A DNA stretch of 64,000 bases from Pollutibacter soli. GTDB lineage: Bacteria; Bacteroidota; Bacteroidia; Chitinophagales; Chitinophagaceae. Positions 32,501 through 39,475 of this stretch are shown here, one piece after another. The stretch's first letter is position 1. Each line of letters begins with the position of its first letter. The notes beneath the pieces were generated by a model that saw only the letters and a list, made by a program, of their open reading frames with translations, made no database searches and was not told the DNA's origin. The DNA lies in contig JARJHS010000002.1 in assembly GCA_029269725.1 (NCBI GenBank), forward strand, positions 496,001 to 560,000. The letters are read 5' to 3'. Both the position numbers and the translations under genes were made by a program.

Positions 32501-32710
32501 AATTATCGGAGAAGCAAAATAGCTATCAGGCCTGAGGATACCACAACAGTGGCTGCTCAGATCAGCACTGTCTGGAACAAGATCCAGGCCCATGACTTTT
32601 ATACCGGCTGTGGAAAGGAAGATTGCCATTGGTGCAATTTTGTAAAAACAAACAATATGGCTGTCGCGCTACATGAAATAAAACAGGACGCGGACGACGA
32701 AGAAAATTAG
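29558..32710 (+). CDS. UvrD/PcrA-type helicase fused to a PD-(D/E)XK nuclease with an iron-sulphur-type Cys set (1050 aa)
   Basis: Superfamily 1 helicase: Q-motif region LNEQQKLAVDTIEGP, Walker A AGPGTGKT (about 38-45), motif Ia TYTDAGV, Walker B VDEFQDT (about 275), motif III GDDDQSIFRFQGA (about 307), QVNGNEDGIHLLTAHGSKGLEF (about 628-650) and motif VI FYVALTRAELHLLISY (about 694). Residues about 775-1040 are a RecB/AddB-like nuclease domain: Cys in LRCPLEFYFKN, GKIDKLEF, the catalytic VVDYKTG, and C-terminal GCGKEDCHWCNF. One upstream Cys plus three downstream Cys matches the iron-staple arrangement of AddB/Cas4 nucleases. It likely processes double-strand DNA ends. It is complete and starts a run of plus-strand genes ending with recR. 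Confidence 0.9.
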   Translation: MALSKEKLRSKFQEEYQRLNEQQKLAVDTIEGPVMVIAGPGTGKTQILASRIGKILLETDTSPENILCLTYTDAGVVAMRKRLLQFIGPEAYQVNIYTFHAFCNDVIQENLSHFEKTSLDPVSELEKIGFLKQLIDDLPKNHPLKRYRGDVYYEITNLAPLFSVMKKEGWTPEWINQRIDAYINDLPNRDEFIYKRKYKDNLPGDLKKDQIEAEKEKMAKLRAAVELSREYEKIMKANNRYDFDDMINWVIKAFVEDPVLLNRYQEQFLYILVDEFQDTSGTQNRLVQLLINYWDRPNIFVVGDDDQSIFRFQGANVENMLDFANQYSDDLLRVVLTSNYRSVQPILNISGSLINRNDERLVKRLPGLSKDLVSSNTRINNLDHQPIIREYNTQRDEMAGIVLEVQRLISEGVKPGRIAIIYKENKYGESLMDVFSKLGLPAYTKRFLNILELPLAKKILTLLRYLDAEHDQPFGGEELLFELLHFDWFNVPPVTIAELTYETYEKKSDKVKTSLRQQLIQKSQQPAKDLFTPALPENIKNVSAILEELIQAVPNLTLQGLFELVIRKAGVLNVIMRSPDKHAGFQILTSLFNFIKEETRRKPSMNLHELVSLFDLMEKEGIRIPLVQVNGNEDGIHLLTAHGSKGLEFSYVFFAGCNAGIWEKKRKPGGGYSFPDTIFNSLPASKNEEELRRLFYVALTRAELHLLISYAKFKDDGKEQEPSKFIVEILDANPHLKAITVALDNEVMDQFTMLEFTVAAPEIEKMEKVFVDRMLAGFKMNVTALNNYLRCPLEFYFKNLIRIPSPKNEATEFGSSVHYALEQLFRKRTDTGRFPSLPEFINDFDWYMHRHRESFTREQFDRRLEYGQEVLTNYYEKYIDSFNTIVSIERNINNVVINDVPIKGKIDKLEFDGKEVNVVDYKTGDPDKAQPKLKGPSDKEPNGGDYWRQAVFYKLLVDNEKSKDWRVVSTEFDFIEPDKKKNYRRSKIAIRPEDTTTVAAQISTVWNKIQAHDFYTGCGKEDCHWCNFVKTNNMAVALHEIKQDADDEEN

Positions 32711-32793
32711 TGTCGCTGTTGGTGATTTTGAAAAAGTTTAGATAAAATCCGGTTTCAGCATCAGGACTGTGCCTTCAGGCAGATAAAACAAGC

Positions 32794-32801
32794 TAAGTTT
32801 G
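32794..32801 (+). promoter_or_regulatory. -7 promoter element
   Basis: TAAGTTTG, followed by CAGC, 16 bases before the ATG at 32818. Confidence 0.55.
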
Positions 32802-32817
32802 CAGCTTCGTGAAAACC

Positions 32818-34254
32818 ATGAGTTTAAAATTGTTCTCCCGCATTGGTGGATCCGCATGTTTACTATTGATGTTTTTCCTTTTGGTTTACGGCTGTGGTCA
32901 GCCACTTCCTCCAACCGGCGGCCCGCGGGATACATTGCCTCCCGTACTTGTAAAGGCTGCTCCTGGCGAGAATACAATCAATTTCCAGGGAAACAGGATC
33001 GTGCTTGAATTTGATGAATACGTTGCGCTGGATAACCCATTTGAGAAACTCATTTATTCGCCTGTCCCTAAAGTGGTGCCATCTGTTGAGGGCAAACTGA
33101 AAACAGTGATCATCAGGCTGAAGGATACACTCGAGCCCAACACCACATACAGTATCGATTTCGGAAATGCGATCAAGGATATCAATGAAAATAACATCCT
33201 CAGAAACTTCCATTATACTTTTTCCACCGGATCTTATATCGATTCACTTACGCTTCATGGTAGAGTATTTATAGCTGAAACCGGGAAAACAGATAGTACG
33301 ATGATTGTTACATTGTACCGTGATCCTGTGGACGATTCGACTGTTGCAAAACAAACACCCCGCTATTACACAAGGGTTGATAGGGATGGTAATTTCAGTT
33401 TAACTCACCTGGCTGCCGGTAGTTACCATATATATGCTTTAAGAGATGTTGACGGCGGCAGAAAATTTGATCAATCAAGTGAACTTATCGGTTTTTTGGA
33501 TGGACCTGTTCAGGCAGGGCAGGCTGCAAATCCTGTATTATATGCTTTTGAGGAACCATACAAAGAAGAGGAGATTGAAAAAAAATCGACAACAGCAAAA
33601 CCCAAAGATCAGAAGGACAAAGACAAAGACGATAAGCGTCTGAAATATTCTACCAATTTACAGGGTGGCAAACTGGATATACTCGGCAACCTTGAATTGA
33701 ATTTTGAAAATCCATTGTCGAGGTGGGATTCTTCGAAACTGCTTCTTACAGATGAAACATTTAATCCGGCAGGAGCATATACACTGCGCCAGGATACCAT
33801 TCCGAAAAAACTTATCCTCACGCATCAATGGGTAGCCGATAAAAAATATAACCTGGTCCTAGTGAAAGATTTTGCAGCTGATTCACTGGGTCATTCGATA
33901 ATGAAAACAGATACGATTCCATTTGCTGCAAAAGCAGCGAGCGAGTATGGATCAGTAAGGCTGGACATTAAAAATCTGGATACAACCGACCACCCCAGAC
34001 TTATGTTTTTTAAAGGAGATAATGAGGAAATGTCTTTGAAATTAAATAATCAGCGGGTTCAGATACCACTTTTCCGACCGGGCGAGTACGAGATAAGAAT
34101 TTTATACGATCGCAATAATAACGGTGTTTGGGACACAGGTGACTACTGGAAAAAAATTCAGCCGGAAAGGGTCGTCGCCCGCAAACAAAAATTAAATGTG
34201 AGGCCAAACTGGGATAACGAATTTATCATCGATCTCTCCGACGTAAATAACTAG
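32818..34254 (+). CDS. Ig-like domain lipoprotein (478 aa)
   Basis: The start at 32818 (MSLKLFSRIGGSACLLLMFF) gives a lipoprotein signal with lipobox VYGC (Cys near residue 26) and the linker GQPLPPTGGPRDTLPPV, typical of a Bacteroidota family with an SbsA-type Ig-like domain. That domain spans about residues 48-140 (RIVLEFDEYVALDN, LEPNTTYSIDFGNAIKDINE). A prealbumin-like carrier region follows (FSLTHLAAGSYHIYALRDVD), then a Lys/Asp-rich linker (about 250-280) and further beta domains ending with RPGEYEIRILYDRNNNGVWD. A GTG at 32809 is also in frame but overlaps the expected leader. It is on the outer membrane. Role unknown. Confidence 0.82.
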   Translation: MSLKLFSRIGGSACLLLMFFLLVYGCGQPLPPTGGPRDTLPPVLVKAAPGENTINFQGNRIVLEFDEYVALDNPFEKLIYSPVPKVVPSVEGKLKTVIIRLKDTLEPNTTYSIDFGNAIKDINENNILRNFHYTFSTGSYIDSLTLHGRVFIAETGKTDSTMIVTLYRDPVDDSTVAKQTPRYYTRVDRDGNFSLTHLAAGSYHIYALRDVDGGRKFDQSSELIGFLDGPVQAGQAANPVLYAFEEPYKEEEIEKKSTTAKPKDQKDKDKDDKRLKYSTNLQGGKLDILGNLELNFENPLSRWDSSKLLLTDETFNPAGAYTLRQDTIPKKLILTHQWVADKKYNLVLVKDFAADSLGHSIMKTDTIPFAAKAASEYGSVRLDIKNLDTTDHPRLMFFKGDNEEMSLKLNNQRVQIPLFRPGEYEIRILYDRNNNGVWDTGDYWKKIQPERVVARKQKLNVRPNWDNEFIIDLSDVNN

Positions 34255-34257
34255 CAG

Positions 34258-34265
34258 TACATTTG
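34258..34265 (+). promoter_or_regulatory. -7 promoter element giving a leaderless recR transcript
   Basis: TACATTTG lies three bases after the lipoprotein stop codon and four bases before the recR ATG. Since transcription usually starts a few bases after this element, the recR mRNA would begin at or next to its start codon. Confidence 0.5.
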
Positions 34266-34269
34266 CAGG

Positions 34270-34887
34270 ATGCAGTTTTCATCGCAATTATTGGAGTCGG
34301 CAGTAAATGCTTTTGCACAACTGCCCGGGATAGGGAAGAAGACAGCTCTGCGTCTTGTATTGCATTTGCTTAAACAGGAAAATTCCCAGGTAGAACAATT
34401 CAGTGAGACAATTGCCTCAATGCGGAAAAATATCCGTTTCTGTTCCATGTGCTTTAATATTTCCGATACAGAAATCTGTTCCATTTGCAGCAATCCTTCA
34501 CGCAAAAAGGAAATGATCTGTGTAGTGGAAACCATCCGCGATGTCATTGCTATTGAAAGCACACAACAATTCAACGGCGTATACCATGTTTTGGGTGGAG
34601 TGATTTCACCTCTGGACGGTGTCGGTCCGGATCAATTGAAAATTGAATCTCTTCATAACAGGGTAAAAACAATTCCGGCAGAAGAGTTGATTTTTGCTTT
34701 GAGCCCGACCATACAGGGCGACACAACAATCTACTATATCCAGAAAAAACTGCAACAGGACAAACTCAAGATCACCACTATCGCCAGAGGAATTTCCTTT
34801 GGAGGTGAACTGGAATATGCAGATGAAATGACGCTCGCCAGAAGTCTGCAAAACAGGCAGCCGCTCGAGCATTATGTTTCGCGTTGA
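34270..34887 (+). CDS. recR: recombination mediator RecR (205 aa)
   Basis: RecR, the partner of RecO/RecF in loading RecA on gapped DNA. Visible features are the helix-hairpin-helix ([20 protein letters not shown], about residues 15-34), the four-Cys zinc finger ([20 protein letters not shown], about 57-76) and the TOPRIM domain ([49 protein letters not shown]). The C-terminal Walker-like [18 protein letters not shown] is also present. Length is normal. The last codons and the stop (VSR, TGA) lie in AACGTT spacer repeats that start here. It is cytoplasmic and follows the lipoprotein gene by 15 bases. Confidence 0.97.
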   Translation: MQFSSQLLESAVNAFAQLPGIGKKTALRLVLHLLKQENSQVEQFSETIASMRKNIRFCSMCFNISDTEICSICSNPSRKKEMICVVETIRDVIAIESTQQFNGVYHVLGGVISPLDGVGPDQLKIESLHNRVKTIPAEELIFALSPTIQGDTTIYYIQKKLQQDKLKITTIARGISFGGELEYADEMTLARSLQNRQPLEHYVSR

Positions 34888-34906
34888 ACGTTTTACGTTC
34901 AACGTT
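34877..34906. repeat. AACGTT spacer repeats at the recR end
   Basis: CGCGTTGAACGTTTTACGTTCAACGTTAGC: three AACGTT-like units. The recR stop codon (TGA) is inside the first unit. A related and longer array lies at 35065-35106. Confidence 0.65.
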
Positions 34907-35064
34907 AGCACTTTCGGGTGCAGGATGCATCCCGAAAAGTAAGTATTCAGAATTCAAATTTAGTTTGCAGAAAAATGGCTAATTGTAATTAGCAATAGGT
35001 CAATTCTGCCTCTTAAACTCTTTGAAAAAATTTATCAAACAATCAGGCTTTTCCATCGTCAGAG

Positions 35065-35106
35065 GTCGACGTTCAACGTTCGACGTTTAACGTTTAACGT
35101 TCGACG
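35065..35106. repeat. AACGTT spacer repeat array
   Basis: A run of GTYYAACGTT and GTTYGACGTT units covers the end of the LacI-family gene; its stop codon (TAA at 35094-35096) and its last residues (HVER) come from it. Between 34907 and 35064 no gene was seen. Confidence 0.7.
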
Positions 35107-36104
35107 TGAATCATTTCCGCCTGCAGTATTATCTCCTGTGGCGTCTTTGATTTGTTCATTTGATCCAATAAAATCCTGGTAGCAGTTTGCCCCATCTCTA
35201 ACATAGGTTGTCTCAAAAAAGTCATTGAAGCATTAAAAAGATCCTGCGCATCCGTTTCATCGAAGCTTACGATTTCAAGTGCATCGGGTACAGAGATATT
35301 CCGCTTCAGGATATGTTTCAGTCCGTTCAGTGCGATACTATTCGAGCCAAATATTATCGCATCAACCGGATCTTTATGAAAGAGGAGATCATCAATCGCA
35401 GTTTCGATCTCGGTTTTTCTGTAAATGATGTCCACTTCTTTCAATCGCTCAGGGTTAAATCCTATCCCGTTGTCGTTTAAAGCTTCGACATAGCCCCGCA
35501 CACGTTCCTGCAGATGAAACAAGGAACTTCTGTAGGTGATCAATCCGATCTTTTTTCTATTCTTATTGATCAGGTGGGTGACGCCCTTGTAAACTGCACC
35601 AAAATTATCCAACGCTACATAATTGCATTGAAATCCGGGATAATAGCGATCAAACAACACGAAAGGAACTTGTTGTTGCTGGAGAATTCTAACCTGGTTT
35701 TCGGTATTCTCGGGTGGCGCCATAATCAAACCATCGACCTGGCGTGTAACGAGCGTGTCGAGTATCCGTTCGAATTTCGCATCGTTTTCATCCGAGCTTC
35801 CGAAGAGTACAGTGTATCCATGATGATCAGCTTCATCTTCGATAATTCTTGCCAGGCTCGATGAAAAGTTATTGGAGATATCAGCAACGATCAATCCGAT
35901 CGTATGCGTTCTGTTGGTCTTTAAGCTGCGTGCAATCTGGTTGGTGCGATAGTTCAGGCTGCGGGCAATCTGTTTGATTTTCTGCGCCAGATCCTTATTG
36001 ATTCTGCCCTCTTTTTTATTGTTCAGCACATAGGATACCAGGGCGGTAGAAACGCCGGCTTCCTGGGCAATGTCTTTCAATCCTGGCTTCTTTTTCATAT
36101 TCAC
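35094..36104 (-). CDS. LacI-family transcriptional regulator (336 aa)
   Basis: The N-terminal LacI helix-turn-helix is clear (KKPGLKDIAQEAGVSTALVS, then YVLNNKKEGRINKDLAQKI), with the hinge helix YRTNQIARSLKTNRTHTIGL. The periplasmic-binding-protein-like effector domain follows (IGLIVADISNNFSSSLARII, VDGLIMAPPENTE, FVLFDRYYPGF, ALDNFGAVYKGVTHLI, DAIIFGSNSIALNGL, FDETDAQDLFNASMTFLRQP). These regulators usually bind a sugar. The divergent gene 200 bases away has CG-centred palindromes at its promoter, of the kind LacI proteins bind, so it is the probable target. The C-terminus runs into AACGTT spacer repeats. Confidence 0.92.
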   Translation of the reverse strand: MNMKKKPGLKDIAQEAGVSTALVSYVLNNKKEGRINKDLAQKIKQIARSLNYRTNQIARSLKTNRTHTIGLIVADISNNFSSSLARIIEDEADHHGYTVLFGSSDENDAKFERILDTLVTRQVDGLIMAPPENTENQVRILQQQQVPFVLFDRYYPGFQCNYVALDNFGAVYKGVTHLINKNRKKIGLITYRSSLFHLQERVRGYVEALNDNGIGFNPERLKEVDIIYRKTEIETAIDDLLFHKDPVDAIIFGSNSIALNGLKHILKRNISVPDALEIVSFDETDAQDLFNASMTFLRQPMLEMGQTATRILLDQMNKSKTPQEIILQAEMIHVER

Positions 36105-36233
36105 TTAGCAATCCTGGACAAAATTCGTTTATAATTTGCAAATAGTTGTTTATCAAACAGATAACTCTATATATTGTTGACTGTGCCGGTAAAAGACTCA
36201 ATTACAACCGATTACGGCACAATAATTGGCAAT

Positions 36234-36249
36234 GTTTAATCGTTTAAAC
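36234..36249 (+). promoter_or_regulatory. LacI-type operator
   Basis: GTTTAATCGTTTAAAC, symmetrical around a central CG with one mismatch pair, the usual shape of a LacI-family operator. It lies just upstream of the -7 element at 36259, in the region where RNA polymerase would bind, so repression is the likely effect. Confidence 0.65.
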
Positions 36250-36258
36250 AAAAATAGC

Positions 36259-36266
36259 TAGATTTG
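36259..36266 (+). promoter_or_regulatory. -7 promoter element
   Basis: TAGATTTG, 38 bases before the ATG at 36305, between two CG-centred palindromes. Confidence 0.6.
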
Positions 36267-36304
36267 CAGTGTAAACGTATAGTGAGAACGTAAAATTATT
36301 AATC

Positions 36305-36598
36305 ATGGAAACGTTTAATAACATCGGTGCAATTGAGAAAGGTGTAGCGGGAAAATCATTCAGAATCGCAGGAATCAATAGTAAAAACGGATATCGCCTG
36401 ATAAAAATATTGCCTCAGAAAAAATCAATGCCAGACTGGGTTCAGACCCAATTTCCGGAGGCTACCGTAGCCAGCAATATTGAAGATCTGATATCGGACG
36501 CCAGTATTGACCTGGTAATGGTTTCCGCCAACGACGAAAATCACAAAGACATTGTGGCAAACTTCCTCCAGACCGGCAAACACGTACGCGTAGTTTAG
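36305..36598 (+). CDS. minimal Gfo/Idh/MocA-like NAD-binding domain protein (97 aa)
   Basis: A stand-alone N-terminal domain of the Gfo/Idh oxidoreductase family. It follows the YvaA-type pattern: NIGAIEKGVAGKSF in place of the GxGxxG loop, GYRLIKIL, FPEATVASNIEDLI, then ASIDLVMVSANDENHKDIV and FLQTGKHVRVV. Full-length relatives continue with VEKP and a catalytic domain of more than 200 residues; here the gene stops exactly after GKHVRVV, and the next 170 bases do not encode the rest. It may be a truncated relic under intact regulation or a small sensor or adaptor protein. An AAACGTTT palindrome (36309-36316) lies within the first codons. It is divergent from, and probably controlled by, the LacI-type regulator. 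Confidence 0.7.
   Translation: METFNNIGAIEKGVAGKSFRIAGINSKNGYRLIKILPQKKSMPDWVQTQFPEATVASNIEDLISDASIDLVMVSANDENHKDIVANFLQTGKHVRVV
36309..36316 (+). promoter_or_regulatory. second CG-centred palindrome, AAACGTTT
   Basis: AAACGTTT within the first codons of the 97-residue gene, with extended half-symmetry to the operator at 36234-36249. It may be a downstream operator allowing a loop or roadblock. Confidence 0.4.
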
Positions 36599-36703
36599 TT
36601 AACTGGAGAATGATTGGGAAACAAAAATGACGGTTTTACCGAACAGGTATGGTATGTCCAGATCAGTTCCGTTGGTCTGAGCTTTACAAGTAATTGAACA
36701 GAA

Positions 36704-36741
36704 TAAAGCCTTTACCCACCGGTAAAGGCCTTCTGTTTTAC
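36704..36741. terminator. rho-independent terminator
   Basis: GCCTTTACC (36708-36716) pairs with GGTAAAGGC (36721-36729), preceded by AATAAA and followed by CTTCTGTTTTA. It ends the 97-residue gene's transcript and may also act on the convergent GNAT gene. Confidence 0.8.
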
Positions 36742-36769
36742 ATCCGATCCATAAGATTCGTTGGCCTGT

Positions 36770-37210
36770 CTATCGGGTAAAAGTATTAGCGAAATGATGG
36801 GAGGTAATAACGTATCCTTTATTCAGGTAAAGGCGATGTGCCGTGTGTCGGTGATGGCCACTGTCGAGATGGACCGCTGCTTTCCCGAGATCTTTTGCCA
36901 GCTGATGTATATGATTCAGTAACATTCCAGCGTATCCTTTACCGCGATGATCAGGCAGTGTACTCAGGTCATCGATATAAATAATTTTTCCGCAATACAG
37001 CATATACATTTCACGAAATCCCGCGAAGCACACCGCCTTTCCACCCGCTTCAACAAAAAACATCCGGTATCCTTCCTTCATCATTTCTTTCACCTGGGAT
37101 ATGAGGTTTTCTTTTTCCAGATGAGGCCTTAACGCTTCAACCACTTCCCAGCAAAAAATGATTTCATCATCTGTTTTCGCTTCGCGGATGACTGCCGTAT
37201 TCGTAATCAT
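36770..37210 (-). CDS. GNAT-family N-acetyltransferase (146 aa)
   Basis: A GNAT fold: the acetyl-CoA-binding motif A is IIYIDDLSTLPDHRGKGYAG with the R/Q-x-x-G-x-G/A pattern seen as HRGKGYAGMLL (about 100-110), followed by a C-terminal AVHLDSGHHRHTAHRLYLNK and GYVITSHHFANTF. The N-terminus MITNTAVIREAKTDDEII follows from the ATG at 37210; an upstream TTG at 37234 is a weak alternative. The substrate is unknown. It is divergent from the MocR-type regulator and shares its GGACTAC/GTAGTCC control region. Confidence 0.85.
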   Translation of the reverse strand: MITNTAVIREAKTDDEIIFCWEVVEALRPHLEKENLISQVKEMMKEGYRMFFVEAGGKAVCFAGFREMYMLYCGKIIYIDDLSTLPDHRGKGYAGMLLNHIHQLAKDLGKAAVHLDSGHHRHTAHRLYLNKGYVITSHHFANTFTR

Positions 37211-37253
37211 AATAGGTTCATTATTTAGTGACAACCAAAATTAAAATTGATTT

Positions 37254-37298
37254 GGACTACCTTAGTAGTCCAGATTTAATATAATAAGTAGTCCAGAT
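37254..37298. promoter_or_regulatory. MocR/PdxR-type operator region
   Basis: An inverted repeat GGACTAC-CTTA-GTAGTCC (37254-37271) plus a direct repeat GTAGTCCAGAT at 37265-37275 and again at 37288-37298, a spacing of 23 bases. The second copy overlaps the ATG of the regulator. This layout of one inverted and one direct repeat is usual for MocR-type regulators and indicates autoregulation and joint control of the divergent GNAT gene. Confidence 0.7.
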
Positions 37299-38796
37299 GC
37301 TTCCATTCAGCAGCTTGATCATCATCAATCGGAAGGTTGGCACGCCGGTGTACCTGCAGGTTGCCAACCAGCTCATAACATTGATCCGGAAGGGAAATAT
37401 CCAGCCGGGATCAAAACTTCCGGCCAGCAGGGAAATGGCGGAAATTCTTCAACTCCATAGGAAAACGGTTGTGGCAGCATATGATGAACTGGTTTCGCAG
37501 GATTGGGCACAAACCAATCCACGCCGTGGAATAACTGTTTCGAACGAACTACCGTTAACCAAACCGCGGAATTTCAACACTTCTTCACAGGCGATTGGTT
37601 ATAGCTCAAAAAAGTCGCCTGGAATATCTTCCTTCCCGGATATTCTTACATCGGTTCCTTCCGGCCAGCGATTCAGGTTATCGATCAATGATGGTTATCC
37701 TGATCACAGAATTGCTCCGACAGAATTACTGTTACGCGAATACAAAAGCCTGATTATTCAATCGAAGCGAAAAAAATTCAGCGGAGCTGCAGATCCTGCA
37801 GGTATATATTCTCTGCGGGAAGTTTTGGCGGGATTTGTTTCAGAAACGCGAGGCCTCCGTTTGTCAGCAGCAAACGTGATGATCACGCGTGGCGCGCAGA
37901 TGTCAATTTATCTTGCTTCGCAACTTTTGGTAAAACCCGGCTCTGTAGTACTTGCCGGTGATCCGAATTATCACTTGGCTGACGTTACTTTTAAAACATC
38001 AGGAGCCAGGCTCGTTCGTGTACCCGTCGACGAAAATGGAATGGACATCGATTGGGTCAGTAATTATTGTTCAAAGCAGCGCCCGGATCTGATCTACATC
38101 ATTCCTCACCATCATCATCCCACTACGGTAACGTTGACGGCTGCCCGCAGAATGGCTCTTCTGAATCTCGTTGTAAAGTATCAGATACCAGTGATCGAAG
38201 ACGACTATGATTTTGATTTTCATTACAGCAGCAGCCCAATTCTTCCACTGGCCAGCTCCGATCATGATGGATTGGTCATTTATATCGGTTCTTTGACAAA
38301 ATCACTTTCGCCGGGTTTTCGTGTGGGATACATGATCGGTGCAGAAAGTTTTATTCAGAATGCATCTAAATTCCGTAGGCTGATTGACATACGTGGTGAT
38401 CATGTTCTCGAGGAAGCACTTGCATATTTGTTTGAAAAGGGAGATATGCAGCGGCATTTGAAGAAGTCCGTGAAACTATACCACCAGCGACGGGATGTTT
38501 TTGCGGCCCTGTTAACTTCGATGCTGGGGGACAGGATCAGTTTCAAAACCCCGTCCGGAGGGCTTGCTTTCTGGGTGAGGTTTGCAAAACAGTTCCCTCT
38601 TCCGGAGATTTCTTCTCTGGCAGCAGTCGCCGGCCTGCAGATGAGTGACGGCCTTTATTATAATTCTGAAAAAACAAATTACAATGGTTTACGCATGGGC
38701 TTTGCATCCATGAATGAAAAAGAAATGCGGGAATCTATGGGTATCGTTCAACATATCCTGTATCAATTCAAACCTGCACAGGTATTGCGGAAATAA
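37297..38796 (+). CDS. MocR-type regulator: GntR DNA-binding domain fused to an aminotransferase-like domain (499 aa)
   Basis: N-terminal winged helix of the GntR type (QVANQLITLIRKGNIQPGSK, LPASREMAEILQLHRKTVVA, residues about 22-65) is followed by a fold-type I aminotransferase domain. Typical residues are in VMITRGAQMSIYLASQLL, GDPNYHLADVTFKTSGARL, the pyridine-N Asp in PVIEDDYDFDFHY (about 305) and the PLP lysine in YIGSLTKSLSPGFRVGYM (about 334). Such proteins sense pyridoxal phosphate or amine ligands; PdxR relatives control vitamin B6 synthesis. The target here is probably the divergent GNAT gene. The start codon is in the operator. The 3' end overlaps the convergent HAD gene by 29 bases. 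Confidence 0.92.
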   Translation: MLPFSSLIIINRKVGTPVYLQVANQLITLIRKGNIQPGSKLPASREMAEILQLHRKTVVAAYDELVSQDWAQTNPRRGITVSNELPLTKPRNFNTSSQAIGYSSKKSPGISSFPDILTSVPSGQRFRLSINDGYPDHRIAPTELLLREYKSLIIQSKRKKFSGAADPAGIYSLREVLAGFVSETRGLRLSAANVMITRGAQMSIYLASQLLVKPGSVVLAGDPNYHLADVTFKTSGARLVRVPVDENGMDIDWVSNYCSKQRPDLIYIIPHHHHPTTVTLTAARRMALLNLVVKYQIPVIEDDYDFDFHYSSSPILPLASSDHDGLVIYIGSLTKSLSPGFRVGYMIGAESFIQNASKFRRLIDIRGDHVLEEALAYLFEKGDMQRHLKKSVKLYHQRRDVFAALLTSMLGDRISFKTPSGGLAFWVRFAKQFPLPEISSLAAVAGLQMSDGLYYNSEKTNYNGLRMGFASMNEKEMRESMGIVQHILYQFKPAQVLRK

Positions 38797-39463
38797 CTTC
38801 GGTTATGGATTCCAGTTGCCTGAAATTGGGATGATCCACATGGTGTTCGATTTTTTCATGAGCCCAGGTCGTATGATAAGGAATGTGAAATGCGTGACCG
38901 CCAATAGCCAGTACGGGCAGTACGTCGGATTTTAATGAATTTCCCAACATCAGAAACTGATCCGCCGGAATGTCCAGGTGTTTGATCAGCTTTTTATAAT
39001 CGGCTTCCTGTTTATCACTCATGATCTCGATGTGATGAAAATAATGTTCGATCCCCGACTTCTTCAGTTTTCGTTCCTGGTCAAGCAGATCACCTTTTGT
39101 AGCCACGACAAGTCTGTACTTACCATGCAGGGTTCTTAAAACTTCTTCAACACCTTCCAGCAACTCGATAGGCCTGCCCAGTAAATCTTTTCCGAAGCCA
39201 ATGGCTTTCTCAATAACATCCAGGCTTGCGGTATTGTTCGAAACACGCAATGCCGTTTCCACCATGGACAGCATAAATCCTTTCACGCCATACCCATAGA
39301 GTGACAAATTCTGCATTTCTGTTTTAAACAATTCCTGGCCAACACTATGATGAGGGAGATAATCTTCAAGCAGAGAACAGAATTTCTGTTCAGTCTCCTG
39401 GAAATAAGGTTCGTTTACCCAAAGCGTATCATCGGCATCGAAGGCGATTACTTTAATGTTCAT
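38768..39463 (-). CDS. HAD-superfamily hydrolase (231 aa)
   Basis: HAD motif I is FDADDTLWVNE (nucleophile Asp near residue 9), motif II Thr in VVATKGDLLDQE (about 119), motif III Lys in the SDKQEADYKKL region (about 150), and motif IV in MLGNSLKSDVLPVLAIGGHA (about 171-190). The cap is an alpha-helical C1 type. It would be a phosphatase, substrate unknown. The 3' end overlaps the MocR-type gene by 29 bases on the other strand. A near-consensus -7 element lies four bases before the start, so the transcript may be leaderless. Confidence 0.88.
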   Translation of the reverse strand: MNIKVIAFDADDTLWVNEPYFQETEQKFCSLLEDYLPHHSVGQELFKTEMQNLSLYGYGVKGFMLSMVETALRVSNNTASLDVIEKAIGFGKDLLGRPIELLEGVEEVLRTLHGKYRLVVATKGDLLDQERKLKKSGIEHYFHHIEIMSDKQEADYKKLIKHLDIPADQFLMLGNSLKSDVLPVLAIGGHAFHIPYHTTWAHEKIEHHVDHPNFRQLESITEVISAIPVQV

Positions 39464-39467
39464 GATG

Positions 39468-39475
39468 CGAAAATA
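39468..39475 (-). promoter_or_regulatory. near-consensus -7 element before the HAD gene
   Basis: TATTTTCG on the minus strand (one mismatch to TAnnTTTG), four bases before the ATG, the same spacing as for recR and the flavin-reductase-like gene. Confidence 0.35.
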
